From the NCBI RefSeq assembly GCF_018691265.1, contig NW_024881276.1, positions 2,542,001 to 2,606,000 of the forward strand: a stretch of 64,000 nucleotides of DNA, read 5' to 3'. How positions within the stretch are numbered: the stretch's first letter is position 1; each line of letters begins with the position of its first letter. The position numbers and the translations under genes are program-made. The notes under the pieces were generated by a model, which had not been told where the DNA came from, did no database searches, and saw only the letters and a list, made by a program, of their open reading frames with translations. Origin of the DNA: Tyto alba. Taxonomy: Eukaryota > Chordata > Aves > Strigiformes > Tytonidae. Below, piece after piece: positions 11,966 to 24,700 of the stretch.

Positions 11966-12000
<35 letters not shown>

Positions 12001-12081
12001 GCGGCGGCGGGAGGATCCGGCCCGGAGGCGGCGGCCGGCGAGGAGAAGGCGCCGCAGTACAGTTGGGACCAGCGAGCCAAG
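11896..12081 (+). CDS. RP2: RP2 exon 1 (residues 1-62)
   Basis: The exon encodes [15 protein letters not shown], then 20 glutamines (11941-12000), an Ala/Gly/Pro/Glu linker, and the conserved YSWDQRAK that precedes the beta-helix. Gly2 and Cys3 are the lipidation residues, and Cys4 adds a second possible palmitoylation site where human has Phe. The basic RRRK run suits membrane contact. The exon ends in AAG followed by the donor GTAGCG, phase 0, as in human. Human exon 1 encodes 34 residues and this one 62. Read-through into intron 1 stays open to 12204. Confidence 0.95.
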
Positions 12082-12725
12082 GTAGCGCCCGGGGTATCGG
12101 CCGGCTGTCGCGGGTTATCGGCCGGCTGTCGCGGGGTATCGGCCGGCTGTCGCGGCGGGCAGCGCCTCGGCCGCTTCTGCCGCCCGGGGTTTGCGGGGCT
12201 GTAGCCGTGGCGGGGACCCTGCGCCGGGCGGGCAGAGGCTGCTCGGGGCGGGGGGTGTGGGGGGGCGGTGTATGTGGCGGGGCGGCTCACTTCCTCCGGT
12301 ACCGCCGTGGTCCGCGCAGTTAAGTGCGTTTATTAACCAAAAAAAAAAAACCCAAAACCAAAAAAAAACCCCACAGACTATTTATCTTAAGGATTTTACC
12401 GGCCAGTCGCGAATTGTGCAAGAGGAGAGAGGGCGGCGCACCGGATCCTGCGGGCACCGGGGCCCGGCCCGGCCTGGGGGGGCCCGGCCCGGCCTGGGGG
12501 GGCCCGACCCAGCCTGGGGGGGGCCCGGCCCGGCCTGGGGGGGCTCGGCCCGGCCTGGGGGGGGCCCGGCCCGGCCTGGGGGGGCTCGGCGGGGCCTGGG
12601 GGGGCTCGGCGGGGCCGGCAGCTCGTGCTTGGCGCTTCAGGGGGAGGCGTGCAACTTGCGTCCTCCCTGTCACATACTTACTCCTCCTGCCTGGCAGTTT
12701 GGGTGGTGGTTGTTTTTTTTTTTTT

Positions 12726-12761
<36 letters not shown>

Positions 12762-15700
12762 TTTTGGGGGGTGTTTGGGATGTGTTTGGTTTGGGGTGGG
12801 TTGGTTGGTTTGTTGGTTTTAAAGCTAGATGAACTGGAACTAGCCTACCGGTCCCTGAAGTGACAGATGAAGACAGATCCTTCCCAGTGCTGTTTCCTGA
12901 AGGCAGTCGTGAAGTCCCAAGCGGGAAGGCACTTGAGTGCTGGATAATTGTATTTCTTCCCACACTCATTCCAAGTTTCACTTCCTAAATATATCATGAC
13001 ATCGTAGCCCTGATAGGTCTCCCCTCCTCTTCAGCTGCCTTTGGGTGGGGAAAGGAAAAAATGGGGCAGGCCATAAACTTAATTGATGCGGTTTTAACAG
13101 ACGAAATCCCCAAACCTTTAGGCCATATGTTGCGAGTGTAGAAAAGAAAATGTGTGAACTTATTTGAATGTTTAGCATGTTTGTTTTTCAGACTTGGCCA
13201 GCTGCTCTAGGGTGTCCCTTAAGTCTTCCAAGCAGATTAAGACAAGCTTAGATGGAGATGAGCTAGAGAGCCTGCGCGTGGCCCAGAGGAATCAGTTCCT
13301 TGAGGATAAAGGCGGTTGATCTGTGTTGGGCTTGTTGCTTTGACTTGCTAGTGGATATTTGCGGTGCGGTGTTGGAGAGAGAAGAGGAGGGTGGCAGCCT
13401 GTTAGTTGTACGGAGACTGTTTGCACAGGGAGAGGGCTCTACCGAAACCATATCATAGAGTAGCAGGAGAAATCTTAGCTCTGTGCGGAAGTAAATTACT
13501 AAATGAGCATCTGAAATCATATTCTTTAACTTTAGAGCCAGTTCATCAGCTGCAGCTCAACTGATACGAGGTTTTTTTACTCAGTCTGCTTATGTGGCTC
13601 TAACTTATAAAACTAAATGAAGGAAAGTCAGGACGTAAAAACGAATCGGAGAACAGCCAGCCTTGTTGCTAAGGAGATGACTGTTGTTAACATGCTGGAA
13701 GTAGGCTCAAGCTGACAGATGAGTCTATCGCAGCACCAACAATCTATTTCTGTGGAGGAAAAAAAAAAAAAAGGCGTGTAAGGTATTGCATGCACAACTT
13801 CCTCCTTTTTCTATAAAAGACTTAAAAACCAGAAGAATCAGTGAGGTTGGGCTGTGCTACTGAACTGTGGAAGCCAGCAAATTAGCTGCTTAATTTTGTA
13901 CTGTACAGTTCCAGAACAGCTATTTAGTATTTAAGCCCATTTCCTTGCTCTTTCATTGGGCTTTTTGGTATATGCTTAGTACGTTAAATCAGGAAAGCAG
14001 TACTGAGACACTTGGCCTTACATAAAGGAATACTGAGCACTTAGTGCACTAAACTTGTTGATCCCGGTTTGTGTTGAGTGATACTAAGTGTTGATGTAGT
14101 AGCTTCAAGTTTTGTCTCTGATACATTATCCTGTTGTCTGTTGCTTTCTCATTTCTGACGCGTCACATAAATTATACTTACTCATTTCACAGTTTGTGTT
14201 TGTATGCAAAGTTCGGTTGAAGTCAGTCAGAAAACCAGTGGCATTAAGACTCGGTTTTGTTCATCAAGTGCATTGAATTGTATTCTGAACCCAGAAAACA
14301 TCAACTTTGTCAGCAGATGTGCTAGTGGTCTTTTGATGTTTTTCCTGTTACTTTTAATAATGTGTTGATGCATCGTTAGGGCTGAGGCCATGTTCCTAAT
14401 TTTAGGCTCTCTTACTCAGTGATGCAGTTCTGGTTATATAGTGCAGTTCTGCAAGCAGGTTTGGCAGTTGTCTGCTGTTCTTATAAGCTATCCTGTGTGT
14501 TTCCTCACAGGTCGGTAAGTCTTGCTGCTCGGACACTCCAGCTGTCTTCCTGTAAAGCAATGCCACGCTGGCACTCGTGGTAGGCAGAGGAATGTAGGGA
14601 CACTCGTGTGCATGCTTGTCTGATTAGGGATGTGAAGAGAGGAGACTGCTAGCTGACAGCTCTGCTAGAAGATGCTCTGAACCTGAAGAGTTCCTCCAGT
14701 GAAACTATTTCTTCTGCTTCTGAAGAACAGCATCGCTAGTGTAGTCTAGTTTAATTATATTCTGGTGGCAAAAGATGATTAGTAGTGGTACTGTCGGCTA
14801 GAGTTGACCTAGCCCAAGAGTAGTATGATGATATCCTAGTGACAATGTAACACTTGTATTATAGTCCCAAAAATGGACCATGTAGTAGAAGACTCTAAAT
14901 ACAAAGTGTTATAAGATGCTGATGGTTGAATTGAAATTAAGGAAAGTATATGAATTTGAGGGGCCTGCTCAGATTTCTGCGTGACCTCATTGAAGTGAGG
15001 ACAGAAGCCTGTGTTTTTAAAGTATATAAAAATTATTCAAATTTGGATTGCGTCTGAAGTCTTCTGGGATCTATTGTAATGCTTGCTGACCTTTGGGTTC
15101 GGAGAGCTGTGTGAAGGTTACTTGTGGTGCAGTAGAAGAATCAAAGGATCAGCTTATCTTGAAAACAGAAGGGAAAATGATGAGTATTCTGTTTTTTGCT
15201 GCTCTGGGATTCTTAGTCCAGGAGAATAAGAGCAGCGCTGTTTATTACAGAGTCTGTTATTGCACTTCATCCCGGGGGCTCGTTACGTGCTGATGTCGCT
15301 GGGCTGTCATGAGAGTCCCCTTCTGAGCAAGTGTAGGAGAGGAACCCGGTGGTGCTCAGCCCTCCTCAGCCTTCTTCAGATGGGTTTTCACCTGGAATGT
15401 AAGGTGGTATTTCTGCTCTTGGTCTCTCTTTTCCTTTCCTACCTTACTATCTTCTGCATGACTGAGGTTGTTTACGTGCATGACGGGGGTGGTAACTATA
15501 GCAGTAACTGAATATGGGTACATATAGACAGGAACTGGGGTTTTGTGATGGCAGATATGCCCACATACTGTGACTTTCTCTGCAAGAGAAGAAACACAAG
15601 ATGCTGCATTGTCTTTTTTTGCTGTTGTCTTATGTTTGAAGAAGTAGGATTAGATTAATTACGATCACAGTAGCGCTTAACGCTTAGGGGGACTTCCCTT

Positions 15701-18700
15701 CCCAGATGATTTTTCCATTTAGAAGGAACAAGCAAGGTTTTGTTCTGTGTCAGCTGACTTTCAACTTAACTGCTTTAGTTGATAGGAAACATGCAGCTAT
15801 ATCAGGCTGTGATGGCTGTATTCAAACAGTTTAAAAAAACCTCAGAGGCTTAAATTTTTACGTAAATCATAGGTAGTCTTGTTAGTTACCTTACATTTGT
15901 GGATTTTGCTAGAATGGTCTGAGATAAGGTGGGCATCATGGACTATCTAGATCTCATTTAGGTAGCCATTTTATATTTTATTTTGCAATATAAACAAGCA
16001 CACTTTTTCTCAAAGTAAACAATGAAATATTTTGTCTTTAAATCCAGTGCATTTCTCTTAAACTTCCAAGTGCACCAGAAGAACTACTGCTGTATTTTTC
16101 AAAATGTAGTCTATCAACTGAGTAACAGTCAGCAGGTTCATATTAAACAGTATTTCCAGTGAAGTCAGATATAGGCATGTAGTAGCTTCCTTTCTTCTTC
16201 CTCGTCTTCTGTCTGCAGTATTTGGCAATGGCTTTTTTGGGGGTTTGAGCCCAGAGGGCAACTGAGCACCCCAGCTGTTCACTTATCCCTTCCCCTCTCA
16301 GGAATGGGAAAGAGAGAAATGAAGCAAAATGGCTCAGGAATCCAGATATGGACAGGGAGGGGTGGCTCACCCATTACTGTCACAGGCAAAGGACATACTC
16401 GTTAAGGGAAGAAAAAGAACCATCACTTCAATTAAAATGCTAACAAAACCAACACGTAACAGGCAAGGTGGGACAGGGAGAAGTACCACCACATCTAAAA
16501 ACACCTCCCCCCACCCCTCCCTTCTTCCCTGGGCTCAGCTCTGCTCCCCATCTCTCTCCCTCCTCCTGCAGCAGGGGATGGGGGTTACAGTCAGCCCAAG
16601 GCTCCTTCCTTCTCCGGATGGGGGATTAACGCTGCACATCCCTCCCCTGCTCCGCGGGGCTCCCCCCCCACTGCAGACAGTCCTCCACGAACCTTCTCCT
16701 CAGTGAGTCCCTCCCCACGGGCCGCAGCCGTTCCCGTGCTGCTCCGCCGTGGGTCCCCCCCGCGTGTTCCAGCCCTCCCAGCGCCGAACCACAACAGTGG
16801 GGGCTGCTTCTTCCCTCAGAGTCCCGGCCTCTTTTACGTGCAGACGCCTGGCCTGGGCTCCTCCTCGGGCTTCAGCAGGTCGGCCTCTGCTCCACCGTAG
16901 ACCTCCATGGGTGGCGGGGTGGGCGGCCCTGCTGTCTCACCACGGGATACAGGGGTCTCTGCTCCAGCACACCTCCCCTCCTCCTGCTTCCTCCTTCCTC
17001 CCACTGACCCCCATGTTTGTCCTTCTCCCAACTCCTCCTCACAAGTCCCAACCCCCTCTCGGGTTCCTCCTCTTAAATAGGTTCTCACAGAGGTGCAGCC
17101 ATCATCGCTGATTGACTCGGCTCTGGCCACAGGTGGGTCTGACTTGGAGCTGAGGGAGCTTCGAGAAGCTTCTCACAGGGGCCACCGCTGTAGCCCCCTG
17201 CCCCTCTATCAAAAGCCCCACTACAGAAACCCAGCACAGGCTTCCTGCTCAGAAAAGTATGAGAATGACCATTTTATGCTATTATGGGTACTCTGGAAGA
17301 GGGCAAAGAATACAAATAATAAAATAAAATGTGCATTCAAACTGTTGTATTGGCCATATTTAAAGTCTAGGTGCACAGGCGCTCCAAGATGAAAAACTGT
17401 GCTAGTGAGTGGAACCTGCACATACTGCCTTTCTTTCCACCTCTTCTTGTTGCCTAAGAATCTAGAAATCTGCCAGAGGTGAGTAACTTCAACACAGTGT
17501 TTCCAGAGGATGTTGCAACGCAGTACTTCAGGGCACCAAACCCATGCAAGTATGAATATGCAGAAGTGTCTTGGCCTGGGAATGCACTGTTCTTGCTTAT
17601 TTCCTTTCTGTTAATTCCTCTACTGACAAAAATAGCATGTTAAGCCTCTTAGGTTTGTGTGCCTACCCTATAGCTGCAGCTTTTAATGTCACTGGGTCAG
17701 CAACCAACTCTTGTATGTCATCAACGGTATATAAGTCCATAGCTGAGCTGCCATCTGTTGTGATTTAGAGAGGTAGGGAATGACTTTTTGAGAAGGATAT
17801 TTAAAAGAGAAGACCTCAGTGTAAGTGGTTTAGAAAGACTTCACAAATTAGTGTTTGCTCAGCAGGTTAGACCCAAGTAACTAGAGGAGAAGCATAATCC
17901 GTTAAGAACAGCAGGACCTTCCTCATATTTATGGTGGCATGTCATCTCTGACTAAAACTCCTTTCCCAATGGATCTGGTGAAAAATTCTTGTTAAGACAA
18001 GAACTCCTACCAGAAAGAGTTCAAGAAGCTATTGGGATCCTTGGCAGTTCTAGGCACAGTTACTACTAAAAACTGTGATGGTCTACGACTGTTAAGTCGT
18101 CTTCCATATAGAAACTACCAAGTCTTGATGCCAGTAAACTGGATAATGGTGGCTGAAGAGATGTGTGTCATCTGCAGCCTTCACGTCTGGCCTCTGAACT
18201 TCTTGCAAAACAAGTGTTTGCAGGAAGGAAAGCTGCTTAATCCACCTTGCACTTGTTGCAGCAGAACCTCCTAGGTGTCAAAGCAAGCATGACAAACTTC
18301 TGTTGGCCTTCACCTTCACTTCTCTCCTTTCTTTGTTCTTTAAAATCCATGCTCCTTACAATTTGTTCTCCAGTCCTTTGTAACAGACTTATCACCAATG
18401 TCATCACCGATAACCAGAGGTGAGTCTTCTGTACCTCTGATGGGGAAGAGTGTTGTGTAAGCAGAGATTACTTTTTCGCCATCGTATCTAGCTATTTTAG
18501 GGCATTCTGGAGAAATTACCGAACCTGCACATGGCACTTCTGTTACAAGGTTTCAACTCTTGAGCTGTGCCCTTATCTATTAATGCATGACTTCTATCAA
18601 CTCCGAAAACGGTTTAAATTCATCTGAAAGCATTAAAAGTTGCCTCTGTAAATACTGTCATCATTTGGATTTATACCAGCCTGGGGAAAGAGACATTTAA

Positions 18701-21700
18701 AAAAGTATTAAGGGATGAAGAGTAAAGCATCTGTCTGGGTGAGATAGGTGGATTTGGACAAATTTCTTTCAAACTTTATCCAAATGCGAAGGATAAATAG
18801 ATGAGTTGTCAAATAGCTGATTTTTTTTTTCTGGCCTGCCACACGCTTAAGATTTTACAGCAAAAGTTACACCTGGTGAATGGGCGGAGAGATCTGCATA
18901 GCCCTGGTTATGGTTGGATGAGCCTGCAGATGTTACCACCTTCTGTTGCTTTTGTTTTTCCTAGCCTGCTTTTTTGCTACATTGCAGAGACAGAGCTTAA
19001 TAAGCAGTTAGTGCTGACTGTCAGGGGAAGGAGGATGGATGCAGTGATGTGATATTAACCTGTTGATGATAGCTGCAGACTTCAGAGATGGTGAGCGTGA
19101 AACTCTGTGATTAACGTATTAGCAGCGTTTGGATGCATCCTCAAAATCACACTTCTGCCTTCACGTTCCTTTCTCTGTCGTGTTTCTTAATACCCAAGGG
19201 AAGTGAAGCATTCAGGTCTGCTATAGCTTCTTGGGTTACACCCTCCTTGCAGGGGCAATAACCCTGTGGAGGGAGAGAGCGTTAAAACTATTTCATTCAG
19301 TCCCTCCGGTCTGTACGACCGTGTTAATAAATACTCTTGGTATTTAAAAGGAAAATTGCAAAGCAAAACTAAAGGAAATTGGCCAATTCCCTAGCATGGT
19401 GAACAAACGGGGAAGAGTTGTGTCAGGGCAGAACTCTTCATTCATGTCAGAGAAATAAAATTGAGCTTCTGAATCTGGTAATAAGCTGACCTTTTTTATC
19501 ATTAAACTCAACTACTACTTTTTCTCAAGAGCTGTCTCTTGAAACTGTAAGCTGCGGGTTAGCTGACTAACCACTGTTTTTCACCTAGACCTGAATAAAA
19601 TTGCAAGGTGAAGTTGAAGTTTCACACACCTCCATAAAGGCTAATGTGTAGGATGAGCTAGTGCTGCCTCAGAGGCTTTTTATAGCAGAGTGATTTAGAA
19701 GGACGTGCTTAGTGGCCAACTTTCAAAAAAGCTGTATGTTCTGGAAACTTTGAACTTCTCCTTCCTAAGAGAAGTAACTGTTCTTCTGTACGCTGTTTTG
19801 AAAGCAGTAAGCCTGTCTCCCAGGATTATTAAAAAAACCAAACCAACATACATAAATACACACAAACATAAATGTTCTAAGAGATGCCTGGGAAAAATGT
19901 GTCCGAAAGCAGTTTTGATCCTTATGTTCTCAAGTATGAAAGAATATGAGTAGGAATATCTTATAGGTGGATCCAATATGTAACAGTACATGAGACTTAA
20001 GACCTTAGAGGGTTTGAGTCCTAATCATACTGTGTGGCTGAGCCTCCATGCTGTGTCCCTTATCGTTCGAACCCCCCAATTTTATTTGTAAATCTTCCAA
20101 CTAACTTTCTTGAATGTGTATTAGTGATATTTAATATGATTGAGGGGACACTTCTAGGAAGCCATCTTCATTGTCTCAACTTGCAGTTTATTTGGAAGAT
20201 TCATCAGCTGCAAATCTCCTTTCCTGTCTGGAGGTCAGATATGTTATATGTCAAGGAGTACAATTTATCGCTTGGTAGAGACTTTTAGCTTCTGGTAGCT
20301 GTTCTGGACAAAAGCTACCTGGTCTTAGCTGGTTTAGTGAATGTCTGTCACTAGTCCACGCTGGTTTATGCCTTATTCATGTGAAATTTGGAGACCAGAA
20401 AGTTTGAAATGCTGAGGGGGAGGAAGAGAAAGAGGAAGAGTTTCTTACAAATTGGGCTATACAGAAACTGTTTTAATGCATTAACACTGATTACAGTGAA
20501 GCAAACATTAGGGTCCCTGGGCTGATAATCAAATTGCAAGTTTGTGAAAGTGCTCTTGGGTTAGGCTAGTTCAGGTACTTGTATACTTCTAAGTGTTACT
20601 TTAATAAGCTTTCACAAGAGGGCAGAGTAGAATTTGCTCTGGGAACTGTAGTTGTCTTGAGACTTGCATATATCTAGAAATGAGCCAGCTCAGATTCCTT
20701 GGGTGTTAGGATAGCACGAGCTTTATTATTCATGCTGGCCACCTGCACTGCATACCCTCCCGGGCACTGTGTAGCTCTTCAGTTGCTGCTCCCCAACGGA
20801 GGGTCCCAGGGGAAGCCACATCCCCAAGTGCCCTTCCCCAGCCGAGGGGATGCTGGAGTGTGGAGGAGGAGAAGTCTGTAAACGTGCCCCCTGCACCACC
20901 ACTGGCAATGTTGGCTTGTTGGTTGTAGCTAAAACAATCATGTGGCTGTTGTCAGCACAAAAATCTTGTAGTTGCTAGCACAAGACGATGCTGTGGCACA
21001 GATAAGCGAGTTCTTCATAGTTTGCAAACATAATAAAGGAGACGCTGCTTGAAAGCAGCAAGGTTTCTTTGAAACACGTTGAGGTGTGGTAAAATAACCA
21101 AGAAAACTACTTGAAAAGGAAATACTGTGTATCTCTAGCTTTATGAATCTTTAAGTATGTTGGCCAATTCACTTCTTACAGTTATTAGGATGATACCTAG
21201 GACCATCATCTTTTTTGAGACACTTCAGAGGCCACAGAGAAAATTAGCTCCCTCTGCCCCTTTTCTTTATTAGAGGACAAACTGAGTTAAGTGGTTTTTT
21301 TGGGAACATCTCAGAAGTGTCGTTTCACTTCTTTGTCATACCTCAATACTGTGCATTCCAGTAGTTTAGCTAAAAGAGCTGCCTTTGATCTTTCATCATG
21401 CTTTGAAGAGTTTTCTGGCAGGTTATTCTGTACAATTCAGTGCTACCTCAGTGCAAGTCAACTGACGTTTAACATTATAACATCCTCTGTGTGTGAAGAC
21501 TTTCACATTCTTTTTTTTTTTTTTTTTTCTCCAGATTGATCCCAAAGATTACATTTTTTCCGGACTTAAAGATGAAACTGTCGGTCGACTGCCCGGAAAA
21601 GTAGCAGGGCAACAATTTGTCATTCAGGACTGTGAAAATTGTAGTATCTACCTATTCGACCATTCTGCTACAATCACTGTTGATGACTGTGTAAACTGCC

Positions 21701-24700
21701 GAATCTTTTTAGGACCAATAAAAGGCAGCGTGTTTTTCCGTGACTGCAAAGATTGTAAATGCATAGTGGCCTGCCAACAGTTTCGCACTCGGGACTGCAG
21801 AAAGCTGGAGGTATTCTTGTGCTGTGCCACCCAGCCCATTATCGAGTCCTCCACAGGTATGAAATTCGGCTGTTTCCAGTACTATTATCCTGAGCTTGCT
21901 TTGCAATTTAAAGATGCTGGACTGAGTATCTTCAATAACACATGGAGCAACATCCATGACTTTACTCCTGTGTCAGGAGAAAATAATTGGGGCCTTTTGC
22001 CTGAGAATGCTGTAGTCCAAGATTACGTTCCTCTTCCCAGCTCTGAGGAGCTGAAAGCTGTCAGAATTTCTACTGATGCTACAAGGAGCATAATACCAAT
22101 AACTCGAGGGCGGAGACAGAAAAGCAGCGATGAATCATGTTTGGCCGTGTTTTTTGCTGGTGACTACACAACTGCAAATGCCAGGAAGTTAATTGATGAG
22201 GTAAGCGACCTTTGTCTACGTTCAGCTTTTTGAATTTCTAATTGAACTTCCCTCTGGATAGATTCTGGTGCTCCCTGAAGGGAGAATGCAGAGGCTTTGC
22301 TTGTCTACTAAGCATACCAATCAAATGCAGCGTTTGAAACCTTAAAGCAAGGTAAGAGACTGCAGCTCATCCTATCGGCTGTTTTGCAGATGGCATCTTG
22401 TGATTGGCACATCTATCCTCTAATAGTTCCAGTGCACTTTTCAATCATGGCACACCAAAGCTATGTTCTGAAGAAAATGTGTAGCTGATTTGATGAACTT
22501 GGCCAAATGTAGACTGATTGACAAGACTTGTGAAAGGGGTGTAGCCAATTAACTTGTTAGCTTATTGCCCCAGTAATCACAGCTAACAAAACAGTCTGTC
22601 CTGAAACTTTTTTCATTACTAACAGAGACTTTAACTTTTTTTTTTTTTTTTTTTTTTTTAATTACATCCCCCTTGCCACCCAGTATTGGAATTTTTTTCT
22701 GGAAGAGTTGTGAGAGTTTGTTATGGCTGCTCAGCTGTCTTTGATTACATAAACAGCTGGTGCTGTCTCTTTTTTTTTTCCTTCCCCCCTTCCCTGTGAG
22801 GCAGCAGCTCCCAAGCTTGGCTGAGTTTGGGCTCTCCTGGGGCTAAAATCTGGGAGTGGCTGCCTGCTCTTAGAACCCTGGAGTGCCAGGGATGACAGAG
22901 CTGGGCCAGTAACCACGAGCTACAGCTTTTGAGAGAGATATCTGCAAAAGCTGCTGATCCCAGTGTTGCATGATCAGCAAAACAACTGATGGAGCTCTTT
23001 AGCTTGGGCTTTTAACTGCAAGGAAAGAAGGCTGTAGAGTGTTTCCATGCTCCCTCCGCTGCCCAGTTAGATTTTTATGGAACTGAGTTACTAACCAATA
23101 CTTGAGTGAAGGGAGATAATGATATTTATGGGCTGTTTTTTTTCTGAAGAAGGAATAGCTACAGTAAAGAGAATAATAGATATGCTCTCCTGTGTTAGTA
23201 GCTCTTTAGAAATTAGAGTTGAGACGACAGTAAAAGGCTAGTTAGTGAGATTCTCTGGAAATCTTACCACTGGGTAGATTAATAGATACAAATTAATAGG
23301 ATGCAAATACAGTTGTTCCTTCTCCACATGCTTTTAGTTCTGTATTAGATTTGAAGTAAAAAGCTGTGTGTGTGTGTGTGTGTTCAAAAGTTTGTAACTG
23401 TTTTTCCAGAGTAGAAAACTTCAGTAGTGGATAGATGAGAGTTTCAGCTAATGCTCGACTGAACTATTGCAGACTAATGAGAACTAACTGCTTGACTCCA
23501 GATGCTGAATGCTTTTAACTCCCATTAGTTTCAGCTTGTGAGGGATTGTGGGGAAAAAAACACAACCCTGGGCTGCGATATAAAACAAAAACATTCACAT
23601 TTATTCCTCTAGGTGCACTAGAGCAGAGGAGAAAGTCTGGATAAATGGAATAAAAATAAACAGGAATGTAGAGAAAGCAAACGGTCTTTGAAAAGAGCAA
23701 AAAGGGTCCCTTTGCTCTGTGGCTTAATGTGTATGGGGGAAAATGGGTCTATTCCAGTGTAACCTGGATACTTGAGCTGAACTCTGCCTTAGAAGCATTT
23801 TTAACATGAATTCTTTCTCTGTTAACAGATGACTGGTAAAGGCTTTCAGCTGGTACAGACTAAAGAAGTCTCAATGAAAGCAGAGGATGCTCACAGAGTT
23901 TTCCAGCAGTGTGCATCAGAATTCATTCCACTGCTTGAAAAAGGTGAGTTTGTATTTTCTTTCTCTTCTTGATACAGGAATCTAGCTGTCATGACAGAGT
24001 TCTGGAGCAGAAAGAGGAATGAAGGAGAAATTTGTGTTTCAAGGGTGTAGTGTGAAGCCGGTTGCGATGAGTTTTGTTTAGAGCCTCATGAGGCCCTAAA
24101 CCAGCCAAGACTCCCAAAAGCATCAGAAAAAAGCTATTCCACATGTGTTTTGTGGCTCTGTCCCCCCTCTAGTGGTCCAGCTGCATAGCTCAGGAGCAGT
24201 GGCACATGCAGATCTGTCTGGGGTAGTCAAAAGAACCTCATGCATTTAGACTATTTCTAACTTACCACCATTGCTGCTCAACCACCTTGGTGTTCAGTGC
24301 TTCTGTATACATATTTAAGCAAATAGGTATAGATGTGTATAAAGCAGGCAAGCGTTAAGTTCCTATTTATCACTGGTGTACTGTCAGAGTATTTCAGAAG
24401 CCTTCTTATTGATCTGACTGTAATTGGTTTTTGTCTCTTCCTGCAGAAGTACTGACATCTTGCCATCTGTTACATGCTAAAGCTCAGTACACATTCCCAA
24501 ACTTAGTAGCAACATGCATTTTCTTTCACAGTAAGAGAGAGGTCTGTGATGCTCACTGCAAGAATAGGACAAAAGTTACTGTGCTTATCGGAGGAGTCTA
24601 GTTTAAGGGCTATTTTGCACCCTTGTGGGAAGAAATAACATGTTCAGAACAAAACCAGAGAAAGGGGATCTGCAAATAGTGGGTGAGAACAAGTCTTAAA

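Larger units (their letters stand above)
11700..12640. promoter_or_regulatory. CpG island over RP2 promoter and exon 1
   Basis: The segment is dense in CG dinucleotides and GC-rich. It spans the RP2 core promoter, exon 1 and the first 0.5 kb of intron 1. Its boundaries are estimated by eye. A CpG-island promoter suits a broadly expressed gene such as RP2. Confidence 0.75.
16229..17235 (-). mobile_element. Antisense endogenous retrovirus LTR in RP2 intron 1
   Basis: Read on the minus strand, this roughly 1.0-kb segment has the same motif order as the LTR at 9752-11168. It starts with 'ggcttttgatagaggggcag', has the AGAAGCTTCTCGAAG block, a CCAAT-like box, a TATTTAAG TATA-like box, repeated 'ccgtggggagggactcac' phrases and a 'gtgacagtaatgggtgagcc' stretch near the 3' end. 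The closing '...caaaccccca' resembles LTR 3' ends in birds. No internal viral genes flank it, so it is a solo LTR. Exact ends and target duplication were not resolved. Confidence 0.75.
12082..21534 (+). other. RP2: RP2 intron 1
   Basis: This 9.45-kb GT-AG intron runs from GTAGCG to an 18-T polypyrimidine tract followed by CTCCAG. It contains a 3 x 21-bp repeat (12092-12154), a G/C-rich minisatellite (12459-12616), direct repeat copy B (12664-12918), an antisense LTR (about 16229-17235) and unannotated unique sequence. I find no nested gene in 12919-16228 or 17236-21534. Frames there are short and unrecognised. Confidence 0.9.

Noticed and set aside
11592..12323. A 243-codon plus-strand frame overlapping RP2 exon 1
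   Set aside because: It is in a different frame from RP2, is low complexity (poly-Phe, poly-Thr, Gly/Arg-rich), and results from GC richness and the CAA repeat.
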